Origin: Desulfobacteraceae bacterium
GTDB taxonomy: Bacteria; Desulfobacterota; Desulfobacteria; Desulfobacterales; UBA11574
Assembly (NCBI GenBank): GCA_029857875.1
Contig: JAOUGB010000185.1
Span: forward strand, 1 to 5,576
Direction of reading: 5' to 3'
Length of the DNA stretch: 5,576 bases
Made by a program: the position numbers and the translations under genes. The notes below the pieces were generated by a model. It made no database searches, was not told where the DNA came from, and saw only the letters and a list, made by a program, of their open reading frames with translations. Shown here in pieces: positions 4,745 through 5,576 of the stretch (the first letter of the stretch is position 1; the number at the start of each line of letters is the position of its first letter).

Positions 4745-5576
4745 TCATGCAAAATTCAGGGCATTCTGGCACCGACTACATATCGTCGGTTGTTCAGAAT
4801 CTGCTCCAACAGAAATATCATATACCCAGCACCGTTCGCATTTTTCACCCGATGCAGGTTCAACCCGTATTGACAAACCTTCAACATCAAGGCTTTTAAA
4901 TATTCCGTCGGGTTTATCTCCTTCCATCAGCGAAGCTTCCGAAACGATAAATATCGTTCTTAAGTCATCCTTATACTTTTCAAGAATATTGTATAGGTCA
5001 CCATCCGTATAAATGGTAATAGATGCATTCAGGGAATGCCCAATGAGTTTTTTTACTCGTGCCTCCTCAAGTGCTTTTGTTACTTCGCCTCGAACTTCAA
5101 TAATTTTCTTCCATTCTTCTGCCAAGTTTTCATCCTTCCATGCCTCATGAACCACCGGCAACGACGTCATATGAACACTTTCTGAATTCATATTATTGCC
5201 CGGCATGAAATTCCAGATTTCTTCTGCAGTAAATGCAAGTATCGGCGCCATTATTCGGGCCAGGGAGTCGAGTATTTTGTATATGACGGTTTGTGCACTT
5301 CTTCTTTCTTTGGATTGAGATGGTGACGTGTACAGCCGGTCCTTGAGAATATCAAGATAGAACGCAGAAAGATCGACGACACAGTAGTTATAAAGGGCAT
5401 GGTAAATAATGTGAAATTCGTAAGTATCGTAAGCTCTGCGTGTCTTTTGAACCAACTCCTGAAGCCTGTGCAGTGCAAATCGATCCAGTTCAGACATCTT
5501 ATCATAAGAGACCACATCCTTTTTTGGATCAAAATCATACAGATTGCCCAGCAGGAATCGGCTGGTATTTCTTATT
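4745..5576 (-). CDS. ileS: Isoleucyl-tRNA synthetase, C-terminal part (5' end beyond the right edge)
   Basis: The enzyme charges tRNA-Ile with isoleucine in the cytoplasm. The frame is open from the right edge to TGA at 4745-4747, giving 276 residues out of the usual 930 or so. The first visible residues, IRNTSRFLLGNLYDFDP, are the hallmark junction after the catalytic domain. The anticodon-binding helical domain follows, including ARIMAPILAFTAEEIWNFMP. The C-terminus holds a zinc site of four cysteines in a CX2C-X16-CX2C arrangement (CERC and CSRC) within the last 34 residues. This C-terminal zinc finger is typical of bacterial IleRS of the E. coli type. The catalytic HIGH and KMSKS motifs and the editing domain lie outside the window. 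It is the most upstream gene visible in the ileS-lspA-holA group. Confidence 0.96.
   Translation of the reverse strand, partial: IRNTSRFLLGNLYDFDPKKDVVSYDKMSELDRFALHRLQELVQKTRRAYDTYEFHIIYHALYNYCVVDLSAFYLDILKDRLYTSPSQSKERRSAQTVIYKILDSLARIMAPILAFTAEEIWNFMPGNNMNSESVHMTSLPVVHEAWKDENLAEEWKKIIEVRGEVTKALEEARVKKLIGHSLNASITIYTDGDLYNILEKYKDDLRTIFIVSEASLMEGDKPDGIFKSLDVEGLSIRVEPASGEKCERCWVYDISVGADSEQPTICSRCQNALNFA

Overview
The window is a stretch of bacterial chromosome in which every supportable gene lies on the minus strand, so transcription runs from right to left. In that order the genes are ileS (3' part), lspA, holA, a small unrecognised gene, a LivJ/LivK-type substrate-binding protein gene, and livH (5' part). 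The protein sequences, the liv-type cassette, the ileS-lspA-holA order and the AT-leaning housekeeping genes suggest a Desulfobacterota (deltaproteobacterial, Desulfobacteraceae-like) organism. That is an inference from general resemblance, not from a marker gene.

Right part (about 2224-5576) is housekeeping. It holds the C-terminal third of isoleucyl-tRNA synthetase with its cysteine zinc site, then a gene-free gap of about 425 bases full of inverted and direct repeats. After the gap come lspA (lipoprotein signal peptidase, both catalytic aspartates present) and holA (clamp-loader delta subunit). HolA is unusually long, with an insertion in its N-terminal region and a lysine-rich insertion near its C-terminal part. 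A run of nine A sits inside the second insertion.

Middle part (about 1812-2223) holds a 70-codon GTG-started gene of unknown function and a leader of about 150 bases ahead of the binding-protein gene. The leader contains an upstream in-frame ATG with its own Shine-Dalgarno sequence, followed by five leucine codons and one isoleucine codon.

Left part (1-1811) is the start of a branched-chain-amino-acid-type (HAAT family) ABC transporter operon: the periplasmic binding protein, a strong terminator-like hairpin, and then the LivH permease, cut by the window edge. The hairpin fits the common design in which the binding protein is made in excess over the membrane parts. livM, livG and livF would be expected further left.

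I see no mobile element with a transposase, no CRISPR, no tRNA or rRNA, no phage gene and no convincing novel multi-gene system. The points worth a second look are the livK leader, the slippery run and insertions in holA, and the structured repeats between ileS and lspA.
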